Source: Burkholderia pyrrocinia
GTDB lineage: Bacteria; Pseudomonadota; Gammaproteobacteria; Burkholderiales; Burkholderiaceae
Length of the DNA stretch: 64,000 nucleotides
Reading direction: 5' to 3'
Assembly (NCBI RefSeq): GCF_018417535.1
Contig: NZ_CP070978.1
Span: 2,418,001-2,482,000 of the forward strand
Notes under the pieces: generated by a model
What the model was told of the DNA's origin: nothing
The model's input: only the letters and a program-made list of their open reading frames with translations
Database searches by the model: none
Made by a program: the position numbers and the translations under genes
Part shown: piece after piece, positions 19,789 through 28,545 of the stretch
How the letters are laid out: the number at the start of each line of letters is the position of its first letter
How positions within the stretch are numbered: the first letter of the stretch is position 1

Positions 19789-20876
19789 CGTGCGTCCCCG
19801 CGTGCAGCCGACGGCAGCGTCGCGACGAGCGCGCGCCAGTCGTCGCGCTCGACCTTGCCGGGCTTGCGCTCGCCGAACAGCAGCGCGACGTGGTCGCCCT
19901 GGCGGTCGAACAGTTCGAGCGACGTGACGATGCCGTCGCTCGTCGGTTTCTTCACGACCCACGCGGCGGCGATCAGGTCCTCGCGCACATGGAGGTTGAA
20001 GCCCGGGTCGAGCACGTTGATCCACGCGCCGACTTCGCGCACGTTCGCGACGGGGCCCGTATGGATCTGGATCATCCCCGCATTGCCGACGAACACCATG
20101 ATCGGCTGGCCGCTCTGCGCGGCCTGTTCGAGCACGTGGCGCAGCGCACGCGCGGTTTCGACCGGATACGCGTATTGCGGATCGGCGAGGCGCAGCGCCT
20201 GCATGCGGCTCACGCCGAAGCGCTGCGTGATGCCGAAGAACTGGTGCGTATCGGTCATCGCATCCCACGCGGCGCGGAAGCCCGCGACGTCGATCTCGGT
20301 GTCGGCACGCTCGGGCGTCTTCGGCGCGGCGGGCACGACTTCGAGGCCCGGCTCCTGCGATGGCGCGCGCCAGCGTTCGACGAACGCGTCGTACGCGGCG
20401 TGGTCGCTGTGCGCGCGCAGGTAGACCTTGTGGATCGCATGGCCCTGCGCGTCGAAGAACTGCAGGCTCTTCAGCGGGCCGTGCACGGTTTCGTCGCGCA
20501 CCGCGAACGCCGACGCCCAGTGGCGATAGAAGATCCGCAGGTCGATGTCGCCGAGCGCGAGGCCGACGGGGCCATCGTGGCTCATCTGCGCATATTCGCC
20601 GTCCTTCTCGTGGACGGCCGTGTCGTTGCGCGTGAGCGCCATCACGCGGCCGAGGCGCGGCATTTCCTCGAACATCGCCGGAAAGCGCGCGTCGAGCCGC
20701 ACGACGTGCTCGCCGACGAACGCGGCGAGCGCCTCGCCTTCGCTGACGCCGAGCGCCTGCGCAACGTCGCGGTTGCGCAACTGGCGCTCGGTCTTGAGCT
20801 TGATGAACGCGTCGCGCAATGCGGCGGCCGCGCGGGCCGGGCTGGCCGGTTGACCGGGAAGGGCGGATTGCATCAT
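19785..20876 (-). CDS. hmuS: Hemin-degrading/heme-chaperone factor HmuS
   Basis: A 363-residue cytoplasmic protein of the HemS/ChuS/HmuS family, made of two similar halves. It receives imported heme and either degrades it or passes it on. Recognisable stretches: RNRDVAQALGVSEGEALAAFVG, VMALTRNDTAVHEKDGEY, IFYRHWASAFAVRDE and the second-half VFVGNAGMIQIHTGPV, DPGFNLHVREDLIAAAWVVKKPT. The start at ATG 20876 has AAGGAG six bases upstream; an ATG at 20891 overlaps that site and is less likely. Confidence 0.93.
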   Translation of the reverse strand: MMQSALPGQPASPARAAAALRDAFIKLKTERQLRNRDVAQALGVSEGEALAAFVGEHVVRLDARFPAMFEEMPRLGRVMALTRNDTAVHEKDGEYAQMSHDGPVGLALGDIDLRIFYRHWASAFAVRDETVHGPLKSLQFFDAQGHAIHKVYLRAHSDHAAYDAFVERWRAPSQEPGLEVVPAAPKTPERADTEIDVAGFRAAWDAMTDTHQFFGITQRFGVSRMQALRLADPQYAYPVETARALRHVLEQAAQSGQPIMVFVGNAGMIQIHTGPVANVREVGAWINVLDPGFNLHVREDLIAAAWVVKKPTSDGIVTSLELFDRQGDHVALLFGERKPGKVERDDWRALVATLPSAARGDAR

Positions 20877-20925
20877 GTCGGACTCCTTCAAGTAACGGTT
20901 GGGGTGGTAGCGCGGGCGCCGCGCA

Positions 20926-23196
20926 TCAGAAATCCACTTTCATGCTGACGGCGACCGTGCGTCCGGACGACGTATACGCATCGAGCACCTGCGAATCGGC
21001 CGCGATGCCGCGCACGTCCGACCAGTTCCAGTACTTGCGGTCGAACAGGTTGCGGATGCCGATCGTCGCGCTCACGTGCTTGTTGAAGCGATAGCCGCCG
21101 CGCAGGTCGACGACGAACGACGACGGCGGCGCGAAACACGCCTTGTTCGAACAGTCGGACTTGTCGATGTCCTTGCCGCGTTTCGCGGCCTGGAACAGCA
21201 GGTCGGTTTGCACGAACCAGCGCTCGCCCGGCTCGTAGCGCACGCCGAACACGGCCGAGAACGGGTTGACCGTGTTGAGCGGCTGGCTGGCCGCGCCGTT
21301 GTTCTGCGTCGAACCCTTCGTGAACGCCATCGCCGTCTTCAGCGTGATGCCGTTCGGCATCGCCCATTCGGCGCGGCCTTCGAGGCCGTGGATGCGCGCG
21401 TCGGCGAAGTTCACGTACTGGAACACGAACGGGTCGGCCGGCCGGCCGCTGCCGGCGATCGTCGTGCGCGAGATGAAGTTGCGGTAGCGGCCCGTGAACG
21501 CGGCCGCGCTGTAGCGCACGACGCCGTAGCCCGTGCCGGCCTTGCCGCGCAGCCCGGCTTCGAACGTGTCGCTCGTCTCGGGCTTCAGGTTCGGGTTGCC
21601 GATCGACGTGTAGCCGTACACCGGGTTCGAGAAGCTGCTGTTCACCTGGTCGGGCGTCGGCGCGCGGAAGCCGTGCGCGTACTGCACGTACGGAATCAGC
21701 GCGGGCGTGATCTCGTACAGCACCGAGACGCGCGGCGACAGTTCGTTCGCGCTCGTCGACACGGCCTTGCCGGTGAACAGCGGATCGTTTTCGGTCGGGC
21801 TCAGCCGGTACGTGTCGAAGCGCAGGCCCGGCGTGACGAGCAGGCGGCCGTAGCCGATCTGGTCCTGTACGAACGCGCCGAACAGCGTGTAGTCGGTGTC
21901 GGGGAACGCCTTGTTCGGGAACGCTTCGCCGACGCCCGGCACCGTGCCGTCGCGCATGTTCGTCACGCGCGACAGGCTGCCGTCGACGCCATAGAGCAGC
22001 TTGTGCGCGAGCGGGCCGGTCGCGAAGCCGCTTTCGGCGAACGCGGAGCCGCCGAACGTGCGTTCCTTGTACTGGTTGTCGCGCGAGCGCGATTTCAGCG
22101 GCGCGCCGCGCGTCTCGAACGCGTATTGATCCTGCTTCGCGCCCTGGTAGTAGAACTGCACGTGCGCGGTCTGGAACCAGCGGAACGCGTCGTCGCGGAA
22201 GTCGTAGTCGACGCTGAAGCGGTTGCGCTCGAGCCGGTCGTTCGTCGTGAGGCCGAGCGTATTCGGCGGATTGATCGCGGACAGCACGTCGGTGCTCACG
22301 CGCCGCTGCACGGTTTCCGCGGTGAACTTGATCGTGTCGCGCGCGGTGGGCGTCAGCACGAGCTTGCCGAGCAGCGATTCCGAATAGACGTCCTGCGGAT
22401 TCGACGTCGTGCGCAGCGTGCTCGCCGAGTTGTTGCTGCCGCGCGTGTCGACCTCGTGGCCGCGCCGGCCGTCGGCGATGATCATCCCCTGCACGCGGTC
22501 GTTGCCGCCCGCGGCCGACACGGTCGCGCCGATGCTGCGGTCGGCCGAGTCGTAGCCCGGCCGGAACGAGAAATAGTAGGGCTTGTTGTAGATCGACAGC
22601 AGGTCGCGCGGATCCTTCGTGATGAAGTTCACCGCGCCGGTCAGGCCGTCGCTGCCGTAAAGCGCGGAGGCCGGCCCGCGCAGGATCTCGATGCGCTTGA
22701 GCGTGTCGAGATCGGCGTAGTCGCCGCGCCCCGCTTCGAGCGGACCGAACGAAAACGCGTTCGGCAGGCGGATGCCGTCTTCCATCAGCAGCACGCGATT
22801 GCCTTCGAGGCCGCGGATGTTGATGCTCGAATCGCCGTCGCGGCCTCCGCCGAGCGCGGCGCTGCCGGGCCGGTACGCGGTGCGCCGCACCGTGACGCCG
22901 GGCTCGTAGCGCAGCGCGTCCTTGATGTTGGTGGCCTGTTGCTCGTCGAGATCCTCGTCGGTGATCACCGACACGGACGCCGCCGTGCGGCTCGCAGCGG
23001 TGGCGGTGCGGGTGGCCGTGACGGTGACGGGGTCGAGCAGCGCCGCATCGCCGCGCGTGGACGCGGCGACGAGGACGGCAGAAGGGCGGGCGGCGCCTTG
23101 CGGCGACGAATCGGCGTGAGCCGGGGCGGCGGACAGGCCGACCGCGCCGAACAGTGCGGCGCAGATCGGCCGCCGCGCCAGCGTATAGCAATGCAC
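20926..23196 (-). CDS. hmuR: TonB-dependent heme/hemoglobin receptor HmuR
   Basis: About 756 residues. A signal peptide (RRPICAALFGAVGLSAAPAHA) is followed by the plug domain (VTVTATRTATAASRTAASVS, then INIRGLEGNRVLLMEDGIRLP) and a 22-strand barrel ending VAVSMKVDF with the C-terminal Phe. The IGNPNLKPETSDTFEAG motif near residue 500 is typical of heme receptors. The GTG at 23196 is the best start: GGGAG lies 7 bases upstream and the signal peptide then begins at once. It heads the operon under a Fur-box-like site. Confidence 0.93.
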   Translation of the reverse strand: MHCYTLARRPICAALFGAVGLSAAPAHADSSPQGAARPSAVLVAASTRGDAALLDPVTVTATRTATAASRTAASVSVITDEDLDEQQATNIKDALRYEPGVTVRRTAYRPGSAALGGGRDGDSSINIRGLEGNRVLLMEDGIRLPNAFSFGPLEAGRGDYADLDTLKRIEILRGPASALYGSDGLTGAVNFITKDPRDLLSIYNKPYYFSFRPGYDSADRSIGATVSAAGGNDRVQGMIIADGRRGHEVDTRGSNNSASTLRTTSNPQDVYSESLLGKLVLTPTARDTIKFTAETVQRRVSTDVLSAINPPNTLGLTTNDRLERNRFSVDYDFRDDAFRWFQTAHVQFYYQGAKQDQYAFETRGAPLKSRSRDNQYKERTFGGSAFAESGFATGPLAHKLLYGVDGSLSRVTNMRDGTVPGVGEAFPNKAFPDTDYTLFGAFVQDQIGYGRLLVTPGLRFDTYRLSPTENDPLFTGKAVSTSANELSPRVSVLYEITPALIPYVQYAHGFRAPTPDQVNSSFSNPVYGYTSIGNPNLKPETSDTFEAGLRGKAGTGYGVVRYSAAAFTGRYRNFISRTTIAGSGRPADPFVFQYVNFADARIHGLEGRAEWAMPNGITLKTAMAFTKGSTQNNGAASQPLNTVNPFSAVFGVRYEPGERWFVQTDLLFQAAKRGKDIDKSDCSNKACFAPPSSFVVDLRGGYRFNKHVSATIGIRNLFDRKYWNWSDVRGIAADSQVLDAYTSSGRTVAVSMKVDF

Positions 23197-23323
23197 AGGT
23201 GGTCTCCCATTGACGATGACAAGCCCGAAGGCTGGCTGGGTGACGCGTTCACCTGGCTGGCCCGTCCGCGCGCGGCATGCGGCGAACGGCGAATTGAAAG
23301 GCAACTGATAACTTTACCAGTGT

Positions 23324-23343
23324 AAATGAGAATTATTATCAAT
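23324..23343 (-). promoter_or_regulatory. Fur box upstream of heme operon
   Basis: AAATGAGAATTATTATCAAT resembles the 19-bp Fur consensus (GATAATGATAATCATTATC) in its GAGAAT and ATTATC halves. It lies 128-147 bases before the hmuR start, so iron repression of the heme operon is expected. Confidence 0.75.
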
Positions 23344-23441
23344 ACAAGGAAGGAAAGCGGCCCGTGTGGGTGAGCGCTTACCTGCGCGGCCCGGGCGAGC
23401 CGCGGTGGGGAATTCGGGAGAAACGCGCCGGCGCGCCAGCG

Positions 23442-23669
23442 CTAGGCCAGCGCTTCGATGCGGATCAGCAGGTTGCGCGCATGCGCGATGAACGCATCGT
23501 GCGTCGCGCGATCGCTGTGACTTTCGAGGCCCGCCTGTTCGGCGAACGCGATCTGTTCGGTGTAGAGGTCGACGAGCGCGCGGCGTTCGTCAAGGGGAAG
23601 CGCGCGGATCATCGACACGAGCAGCAGTTCCTGCGCGCGAAGCATGCCGGACAGCAATTGGGCGTTCAT
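23442..23669 (-). CDS. Small conserved helical protein, function unknown
   Basis: A 75-residue acidic-to-neutral helical protein (MNAQLLSGMLRAQELLLVSMIRALPLDERRAL). No membrane segment or known motif is seen. The start at ATG 23669 is supported by a strong GAGGAGG site; an upstream extension would run through an 8-bp tandem repeat and is unlikely to be coding. It lies downstream of the heme promoter region but is transcribed independently. Confidence 0.7.
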   Translation of the reverse strand: MNAQLLSGMLRAQELLLVSMIRALPLDERRALVDLYTEQIAFAEQAGLESHSDRATHDAFIAHARNLLIRIEALA

Positions 23670-23795
23670 GCCGACCTCCTCGGACGATGCGGCGGCGGGC
23701 CGCTCTTTCCATACTAGGCGGTCGGCGTGCGCAGCGCAGGCGCGGTGCTTGCGAGGATGCGGCGGGAACGCGATGCGATGGAGACGCGACGGTCC

Positions 23796-23835
23796 GATGT
23801 GGCGATGTGGCGATGTGGCGATGTGGCGATGTGGC
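23796..23835. repeat. Five tandem copies of an 8-bp unit (CGATGTGG)
   Basis: Five exact, head-to-tail copies of CGATGTGG, followed by a partial CGA. The unit is not a multiple of three. It lies 127 bases upstream of the 75-residue protein gene (23669, leftward) and 68 bases past the end of the next gene. Confidence 0.95.
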
Positions 23836-23903
23836 GAGCGAGCCGAAACACGCCGCGCGCATCGGCAGCCGCGAACCGAAGCGTGCAAGGGATGCGAACG
23901 GAA

Positions 23904-24287
23904 TCAGCCGGCTGCCGTTGCGGCCTGCGCATCGCGCACGACCTGCGCGACGCGTTCGACGAACTCGGCGTCGACGCTCGACAGCGCTTCGCGCTTGCCG
24001 TCGGGCATCTCGACCATCAGGCGATACGTGACGTCCTGCGTGGCCCAGGCGAGATAGCCGACGACGGCGAGCATCACGCCGACGACGAGCGCGGCGCTCG
24101 ATGCGCCGATGCCGCCGGCGATGGCGACGGCCGCGCCGATCAGCGCGATCAGCAACGGAACGAGGCGGTTCTTCGGAATCTTGACGACGTCGACGTGGCG
24201 GATGTCACGCAGTGCGAATACCTGCCCGGCGGCCGACAGGCCGTTGCGCGTGATCATGACGCCGCGTTCGTTGAATGCGTTTTCCAT
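23904..24287 (-). CDS. DUF6232-like small membrane protein
   Basis: A 127-residue protein. An N-terminal beta-rich domain (MENAFNERGVMITRNGL, QVFALRDIRHVDVVKIPKNR) is followed by two membrane helices (LVPLLIALIGAAVAIAGGIG and ALVVGVMLAVVGYLAW) and a cytoplasmic tail (TYRLMVEMPDGKREALSSVDAEFVERVAQVV). This layout matches DUF6232. Function unknown. Confidence 0.75.
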   Translation of the reverse strand: MENAFNERGVMITRNGLSAAGQVFALRDIRHVDVVKIPKNRLVPLLIALIGAAVAIAGGIGASSAALVVGVMLAVVGYLAWATQDVTYRLMVEMPDGKREALSSVDAEFVERVAQVVRDAQAATAAG

Positions 24288-24411
24288 CGTGTGTTGCGTG
24301 GACGAAAACGCGCAGCGTAGCAGGTTTCGTTGCCGCGTCAAACGAGACCGACTGCCGCACGATGCGTGCGGGGCGGCCGGAATACGGGAAGCGGGTGGAA
24401 CAGGGCGGCGT

Positions 24412-24672
24412 TCAGAACTGCAGCCGGCCGTCGCCGTAAAGCCGGCCCGGCACGTGCGACGCGACGACCTCGGCGATCTCTTCGTCGGTCGATTCGGCCG
24501 GCACGATCTGGCGCCGCGCGGGTGCGTCGAGATGCATCGTCCATTCGACGAGCCGGTACGGGCGGCCCCACGGGCGCTGCATTTCGACCGATACGCGGCA
24601 GCTCTGGACCGGCATCGAGTGTTGGCACGTCAGAATCGCGTGCAGATGGCTGAAAACGGTATCTTCGATCAT
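24412..24672 (-). CDS. Small hypothetical protein
   Basis: An 86-residue soluble protein (MIEDTVFSHLHAILTCQHS ... VEWTMHLDAPARRQ). No recognised domain. The GGAGG site fits the second of two adjacent ATGs (24672) best; 24675 is possible. It lies just beyond a leftward terminator (24726-24755), so it needs its own promoter. Confidence 0.6.
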   Translation of the reverse strand: MIEDTVFSHLHAILTCQHSMPVQSCRVSVEMQRPWGRPYRLVEWTMHLDAPARRQIVPAESTDEEIAEVVASHVPGRLYGDGRLQF

Positions 24673-24725
24673 CATGGCCTCCGATCCTGTCTTGTGGGCA
24701 ATCGATGGCGGCGCCGTCGGCATGT

Positions 24726-24755
24726 AAAAAAAAAGCCGCCGATGCTCAGGCGGCC
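24726..24755 (-). terminator. Second leftward intrinsic terminator downstream of porin
   Basis: Read leftward, GCCGCC and GGCGGC arms are followed by a run of nine or more T. It is 59 bases beyond the first porin terminator, with no gene between. Confidence 0.85.
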
Positions 24756-24813
24756 AACAGGGGGGGTGAGAGCATCCTCTCAGCCCAGAATTAAGCGAAA
24801 CTTAAAAGCACAT

Positions 24814-24844
24814 AAAAAAGCGCCCCGCGTGGAGCGGGGCGCTT
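24814..24844 (-). terminator. Intrinsic terminator of porin gene
   Basis: AAGCGCCCCG/CGGGGCGCTT arms, followed leftward by T6, 35 bases beyond the porin stop codon. Confidence 0.9.
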
Positions 24845-24878
24845 CTTGCCGTCGTGATCCGCGAGTTAAGCGGATGCT

Positions 24879-26036
24879 TTAGAACTTGTGACGGATGCCG
24901 ATACGTGCGGCGATCTGGTTCTTCGAACCCGTGCCCGACGTATTGAAGTAGCTCGTGCTCGAGCCGATCTGCGCCTGCACGCCCCGGCCCGATGCCTGCT
25001 GGTACACGACCAGGCCGTACACGTCCGTACGCTTGCTGAGTGCGTAGTCGGCGATGCCGTTGACCTGGTTCCAGTGCCACGAGTTGCCGTTCTGCGTCGC
25101 GTTCGTGTACGTGTAGCCGATGCCGCCCGACAGAGCCGGCGTGAAGGCGTACTTGCCGCCTGCTTCGTACGCGTTGTAGAACGTGCCGCCCGCGCCCGAA
25201 ACGGTCGAAAACTGCGTACGCGTCCACAGCAGCCATGCCGTTGCCGGGCCCCAGACGTAGCGGCCGCCGACGCCGTAGGTGCGCAGGTCGCGGACGTTGC
25301 CCGTGCTGATGTTCGCGATCGTCGTCGAGAACGCCGGCGTCGACTGGCTCGGGAAGCGGATGTCCGTGTACGCGGCGCCGACTGACAGCGGGCCGTTCGC
25401 GTAGTTCAGGCCGAAGCTGTATGCGCGCGACGAGCCTGCCGTCGTCGTCGTGCCCGTCGTCGTCGCGGCTGCGCCGGCGAAGTCCGTCGAGTTCGAGAAG
25501 CCGTACAACGCGCCGAACGTGAAGCCCGAGTAGTTCGCGCTCTGGAACTTCACGGCGTTGTTGATGCGGCTCGACGTGAGCTGGTCGATGTCGTTCACGT
25601 GGTACGCGTAGTTGCCCGCGACCGTGTTGCCGCCCGTCGAGTAGTTCGAGCCGAGGATGTCGGTCGAGAACGAGTACTGGCGGCCGAACGTGACCGTGCC
25701 GTATTGCGACTGGCTCAGGCCGACGTAAGCCTGGCGACCGAAGATCGCGCCGCCCTGGCCGAGCGTGCCGTTGCCGCTGTTGAAGCCGTTTTCGAGCACG
25801 AAGATCGCCTTCAGGCCGCCACCGAGGTCTTCGGTGCCGCGCAGGCCCCAACGGCTGCCCTGGGCAACGCCGTCGTCATACTTGAACAGCTTGCCCGTGC
25901 CGCCGTTGGCGGTTTTGCTGTGGTTCACGTAGCTGATACCGGCATCGATGACGCCGTACAGGGTCACGCTGCTTTGTGCGTGCGCCGTGCCGGCCGTTGC
26001 TGCCAGGGCGGCGATGGTCAACAGTTTCTTGTTCAA
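24879..26036 (-). CDS. Gram-negative general porin (OmpC/OpcP-like trimeric porin)
   Basis: A 385-residue outer-membrane porin with a 20-residue signal (MNKKLLTIAALAATAGTAHA), then QSSVTLYGVIDAGISYVNHS, the usual start of Burkholderia/Bordetella porins. The L3 region follows GSRWGLRGTEDLGGGLKAIFVLE and the protein ends in a C-terminal Phe (IAARIGIRHKF) needed for barrel assembly. Passive uptake of small hydrophilic solutes is expected. It starts at TTG 26036, with GGAG six bases upstream. The long upstream region has an inverted repeat at 26141-26161. Confidence 0.94.
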   Translation of the reverse strand: MNKKLLTIAALAATAGTAHAQSSVTLYGVIDAGISYVNHSKTANGGTGKLFKYDDGVAQGSRWGLRGTEDLGGGLKAIFVLENGFNSGNGTLGQGGAIFGRQAYVGLSQSQYGTVTFGRQYSFSTDILGSNYSTGGNTVAGNYAYHVNDIDQLTSSRINNAVKFQSANYSGFTFGALYGFSNSTDFAGAAATTTGTTTTAGSSRAYSFGLNYANGPLSVGAAYTDIRFPSQSTPAFSTTIANISTGNVRDLRTYGVGGRYVWGPATAWLLWTRTQFSTVSGAGGTFYNAYEAGGKYAFTPALSGGIGYTYTNATQNGNSWHWNQVNGIADYALSKRTDVYGLVVYQQASGRGVQAQIGSSTSYFNTSGTGSKNQIAARIGIRHKF

Positions 26037-26140
26037 AGGATTCTCCGAGCGAATAAATGGCGTGTCCAGTTGCGGTTCCGGCGCTCTCTATGGGCGCTTT
26101 CACGTACCGGCCGCAACTTTATCGGTAAGCAACGTAATGA

Positions 26141-26161
26141 ATATGACAACGACTGTCATAT
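26141..26161. promoter_or_regulatory. Perfect inverted repeat between porin and metQ-like genes
   Basis: ATATGACA-ACGAC-TGTCATAT: 8-bp perfect arms with a 5-base spacer, 105 bases upstream of the porin start and 183 bases upstream of the binding-protein start. It looks like an operator for one or both genes. The regulator is unknown. Confidence 0.5.
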
Positions 26162-26343
26162 GAAGAATCTGTGGCGCCGATGCGACACTGAATTCTGCCC
26201 GGTTGTATAGCGGGGAGTTATACCGATTTCGGCTGAGATTCGATCCGGATCGGGAATATGCACATGAAATAAGCTTGGTTGGTGGTGTTCGGACCCCGTG
26301 CCACGATCCGTGCTTCAACAACGACACGGGACAAGAGGACACC

Positions 26344-27150
26344 ATGCGACGTTCGATCCTGACCGGCCTCGGCGCACTCGCCGCGGCGCTGGCAATCGCT
26401 GCGCCCGGCGCGCACGCCGACCCGCAAACGCTGAAGATCGGCACGATGAGCGGCCCCGACGCGCAGATCTGGACCGAAGTGACGAAAGTGGCCGCGCGCG
26501 AAGGCCTCGCGATCAAGGTCATCGAATTCAACGACTACGTGCAGCCGAACGCGGCGCTCGATTCGGGCGACCTCGACGCGAACGGCTTCCAGCACCAGCC
26601 GTTCCTCGACAGCCAGATCAAGCAGCGCGGCTACAGGATCGTCAACGTGGGGCTCACCTACACGGCGCCGATGGGCTTCTATTCGAAGAAGATCAAGTCG
26701 CTGAAGGACTTGCCGGCGGGCGCGAAGGTCGGGATCCAGAACGATCCGTCGAACGGCAACCGCGCGCTGCTGCTGCTGCAGAAATACGGGGTGATCAAGC
26801 TGAAGGCGGGCGCCGGCACGAACGGCGTGAACGCGACGCCGCTCGACGTCGCCGAGAATCCGAAGAAGATCAGGATCGTCGAGCTCGACGCCGCGCAGTT
26901 GCCGCGCGCGCTGCCGGATGTCGATGCCGCGTCGATCAACACCGACTACGCGGTGAAGGCGGGGCTCACGCCGGTGAAGGATGCGATCGCGATCGAGGAT
27001 CTGCGCGGGCCGTATGCGAACCTGATCGCGGTGCGCGCGCAGGACAAGGACAAGCCGTGGGTGAAGAAGCTCGTCGCGGCCTATGAATCGGACGACGTGC
27101 GCAAGTTCATCGACCAGAAGTTCGGCGGCGCGATCGTGCCGGCGTTCTGA
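26344..27150 (+). CDS. MetQ/NlpA-family ABC substrate-binding protein
   Basis: A 268-residue periplasmic binding protein: signal MRRSILTGLGALAAALAIAAPGAHA, then LKIGTMSGPDAQIW, QPNAALDSGDLDANGFQHQPFLD and IVNVGLTYTAPMGFYSKKIKSLKDLPAGAKVGI, all typical of the MetQ family (D-/L-methionine). There is no lipobox Cys, so it is soluble rather than a lipoprotein. No metN or metI lies nearby, so it must share a transporter encoded elsewhere or bind a different ligand. Confidence 0.88.
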   Translation: MRRSILTGLGALAAALAIAAPGAHADPQTLKIGTMSGPDAQIWTEVTKVAAREGLAIKVIEFNDYVQPNAALDSGDLDANGFQHQPFLDSQIKQRGYRIVNVGLTYTAPMGFYSKKIKSLKDLPAGAKVGIQNDPSNGNRALLLLQKYGVIKLKAGAGTNGVNATPLDVAENPKKIRIVELDAAQLPRALPDVDAASINTDYAVKAGLTPVKDAIAIEDLRGPYANLIAVRAQDKDKPWVKKLVAAYESDDVRKFIDQKFGGAIVPAF

Positions 27151-27203
27151 GCGTTCACGCGTACCGGCCGGCCGGATCGCCGGATACCGACGACCCGGAA
27201 AGC

Positions 27204-27229
27204 AAATCGCCCGCGCAAGCGGGCGATTT
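27204..27229. terminator. Bidirectional hairpin between convergent genes
   Basis: A perfect 11-bp stem (AAATCGCCCGC/GCGGGCGATTT) with a GCAA tetraloop, and A/T runs at both ends, between the MetQ-like gene and the convergent M14-type gene. Confidence 0.75.
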
Positions 27230-27268
27230 CGTTGGTGCGCGCCGCGGCCCGGCGCGCGGGCCGATCGC

Positions 27269-28384
27269 TCAGGCCGACAGCAGCGAGCCCGTGCGGATCG
27301 CGGTCGCGCCGGCGATCCGCGCGACTTCCATGCCGGCCGTCGCGAAGCGCACGATCTGGCGCGCGTACAGCACGCCCGACACACTGCTCTTCAGCGTGAC
27401 GACGCGATCGGTCAGCGGATCGACGATGTCGGCCACTGCCTGGCCGGCTTCGATCATCGCGCCGACCGGCGTTCGGAACACGATCACGCCCGACACCGGC
27501 GCGACGAGCGGATCGGTGCCCGCGAGCGGCGTGGCCGGATGCGCGAGCGGCGGCAGCGGCGCCGGCGTGCCGTCGACGACGCCGCGCTCGGTCAGGTATT
27601 CGACGATCGCCTGCGCATCCTTTTCGGCAAACTCGTACGACACGTCGCGTTCGCTGCGCAGTTCCACCGTGACGGAAATCGCGCCGTTCGGGATCGGGAA
27701 GCGGTCGCCGAAACGGCTGCGCAGATCCGACCAGCAGAAGCTGTGGATCTCGTCGAACGGGTTGCCGACCGAATTCAGCGCGAGCAGCGACGCCTGTGCG
27801 TCGAGATAGCGCGACAGCGGCTCGACGTCCGCCCACAGATCGGGATTCGTATAGAGGTGCATCACCGCATCGCTGTCGCAGTGCAGGTCGAGCACGATAT
27901 CGGCGTCGAACGACAGCTTCTGCAGCGCGAGGCGCTGCGAGTCGAGCTCGGTGCGCGGCTTCTGCTCGTCGAGCGCTTCGCGCATCGCGGCGCGCACGGC
28001 GGCGAGGTTGCGCTGCGCGTCGTGCGTGAGCCGGCTTTCGACGCGCGGCAGCACGAGCGCCGCGAGATCGTAGAAATTGCGGTTGAAATTCTGCATCGAG
28101 CCGAGTTCGAAGCGGCCGAGGTGATCGCCGAACACGTGCTGCGACAGGCCGATCGGGTTCGGCACGGGCACGATGACGACTTCGCCGCGCAGCTTGCCGG
28201 CCGTCTCGAGCGCGGCGATCTTGCGGCGCAGCAGCGTGGCGACCAGCATGCCGGGCAGTTCGTCCGCGTGCAGCGACGACTGGATGTAGACCTTCTTGCC
28301 GCCGCGCGGGCCGTAGTGGAAGCTCGTGATCTGGCGTTCGGTGCCGACGGCGGGGGAAATCAGCGGATGGATCTGCGTTTGCAT
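27269..28384 (-). CDS. Succinylglutamate desuccinylase/aspartoacylase-family zinc deacylase
   Basis: A 371-residue M14-type metallo-deacylase. The zinc-binding His and Glu are in SSLHADELPGMLVATLL (His58/Glu61 region) and the third ligand is in DIVLDLHCDSDAVMHLYTN. The C-terminal part has a biotinyl-like beta domain (VSGVIVFRTPVGAMIEAGQAVADIVDPLTDRV), as in AstE/AspA relatives acting on N-acyl amino acids or ectoine-type substrates. It lies next to an amino-acid binding protein gene. The ribosome site is weak. Confidence 0.85.
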   Translation of the reverse strand: MQTQIHPLISPAVGTERQITSFHYGPRGGKKVYIQSSLHADELPGMLVATLLRRKIAALETAGKLRGEVVIVPVPNPIGLSQHVFGDHLGRFELGSMQNFNRNFYDLAALVLPRVESRLTHDAQRNLAAVRAAMREALDEQKPRTELDSQRLALQKLSFDADIVLDLHCDSDAVMHLYTNPDLWADVEPLSRYLDAQASLLALNSVGNPFDEIHSFCWSDLRSRFGDRFPIPNGAISVTVELRSERDVSYEFAEKDAQAIVEYLTERGVVDGTPAPLPPLAHPATPLAGTDPLVAPVSGVIVFRTPVGAMIEAGQAVADIVDPLTDRVVTLKSSVSGVLYARQIVRFATAGMEVARIAGATAIRTGSLLSA

Positions 28385-28545
28385 GATGAGGGGAGTGCGG
28401 CGCAGCCGCGAATGATCCGGTGTGCGTGGAAGATCGATTGTACGTTGCCTGCGTCGCCCCCATCAAACCGGTACCCGATCGCGTAGTTTTCCGTTGAGAA
28501 TCATCGGCTTGGCGCGAAAAAAATAACGTTCCCGGCGCCGTGCGC

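Noticed and set aside
20888..23325. Very long open frames (about 750-770 codons) in other frames across the heme receptor gene
   Set aside because: They overlap a clearly homologous receptor and have Arg/Ala-rich composition typical of GC-rich shadow frames.
23796..23835. Possible integration-host or origin iteron array
   Set aside because: Units are directly abutting 8-mers without AT-rich DNA or a replication gene nearby; simple slippage repeat is the better reading.
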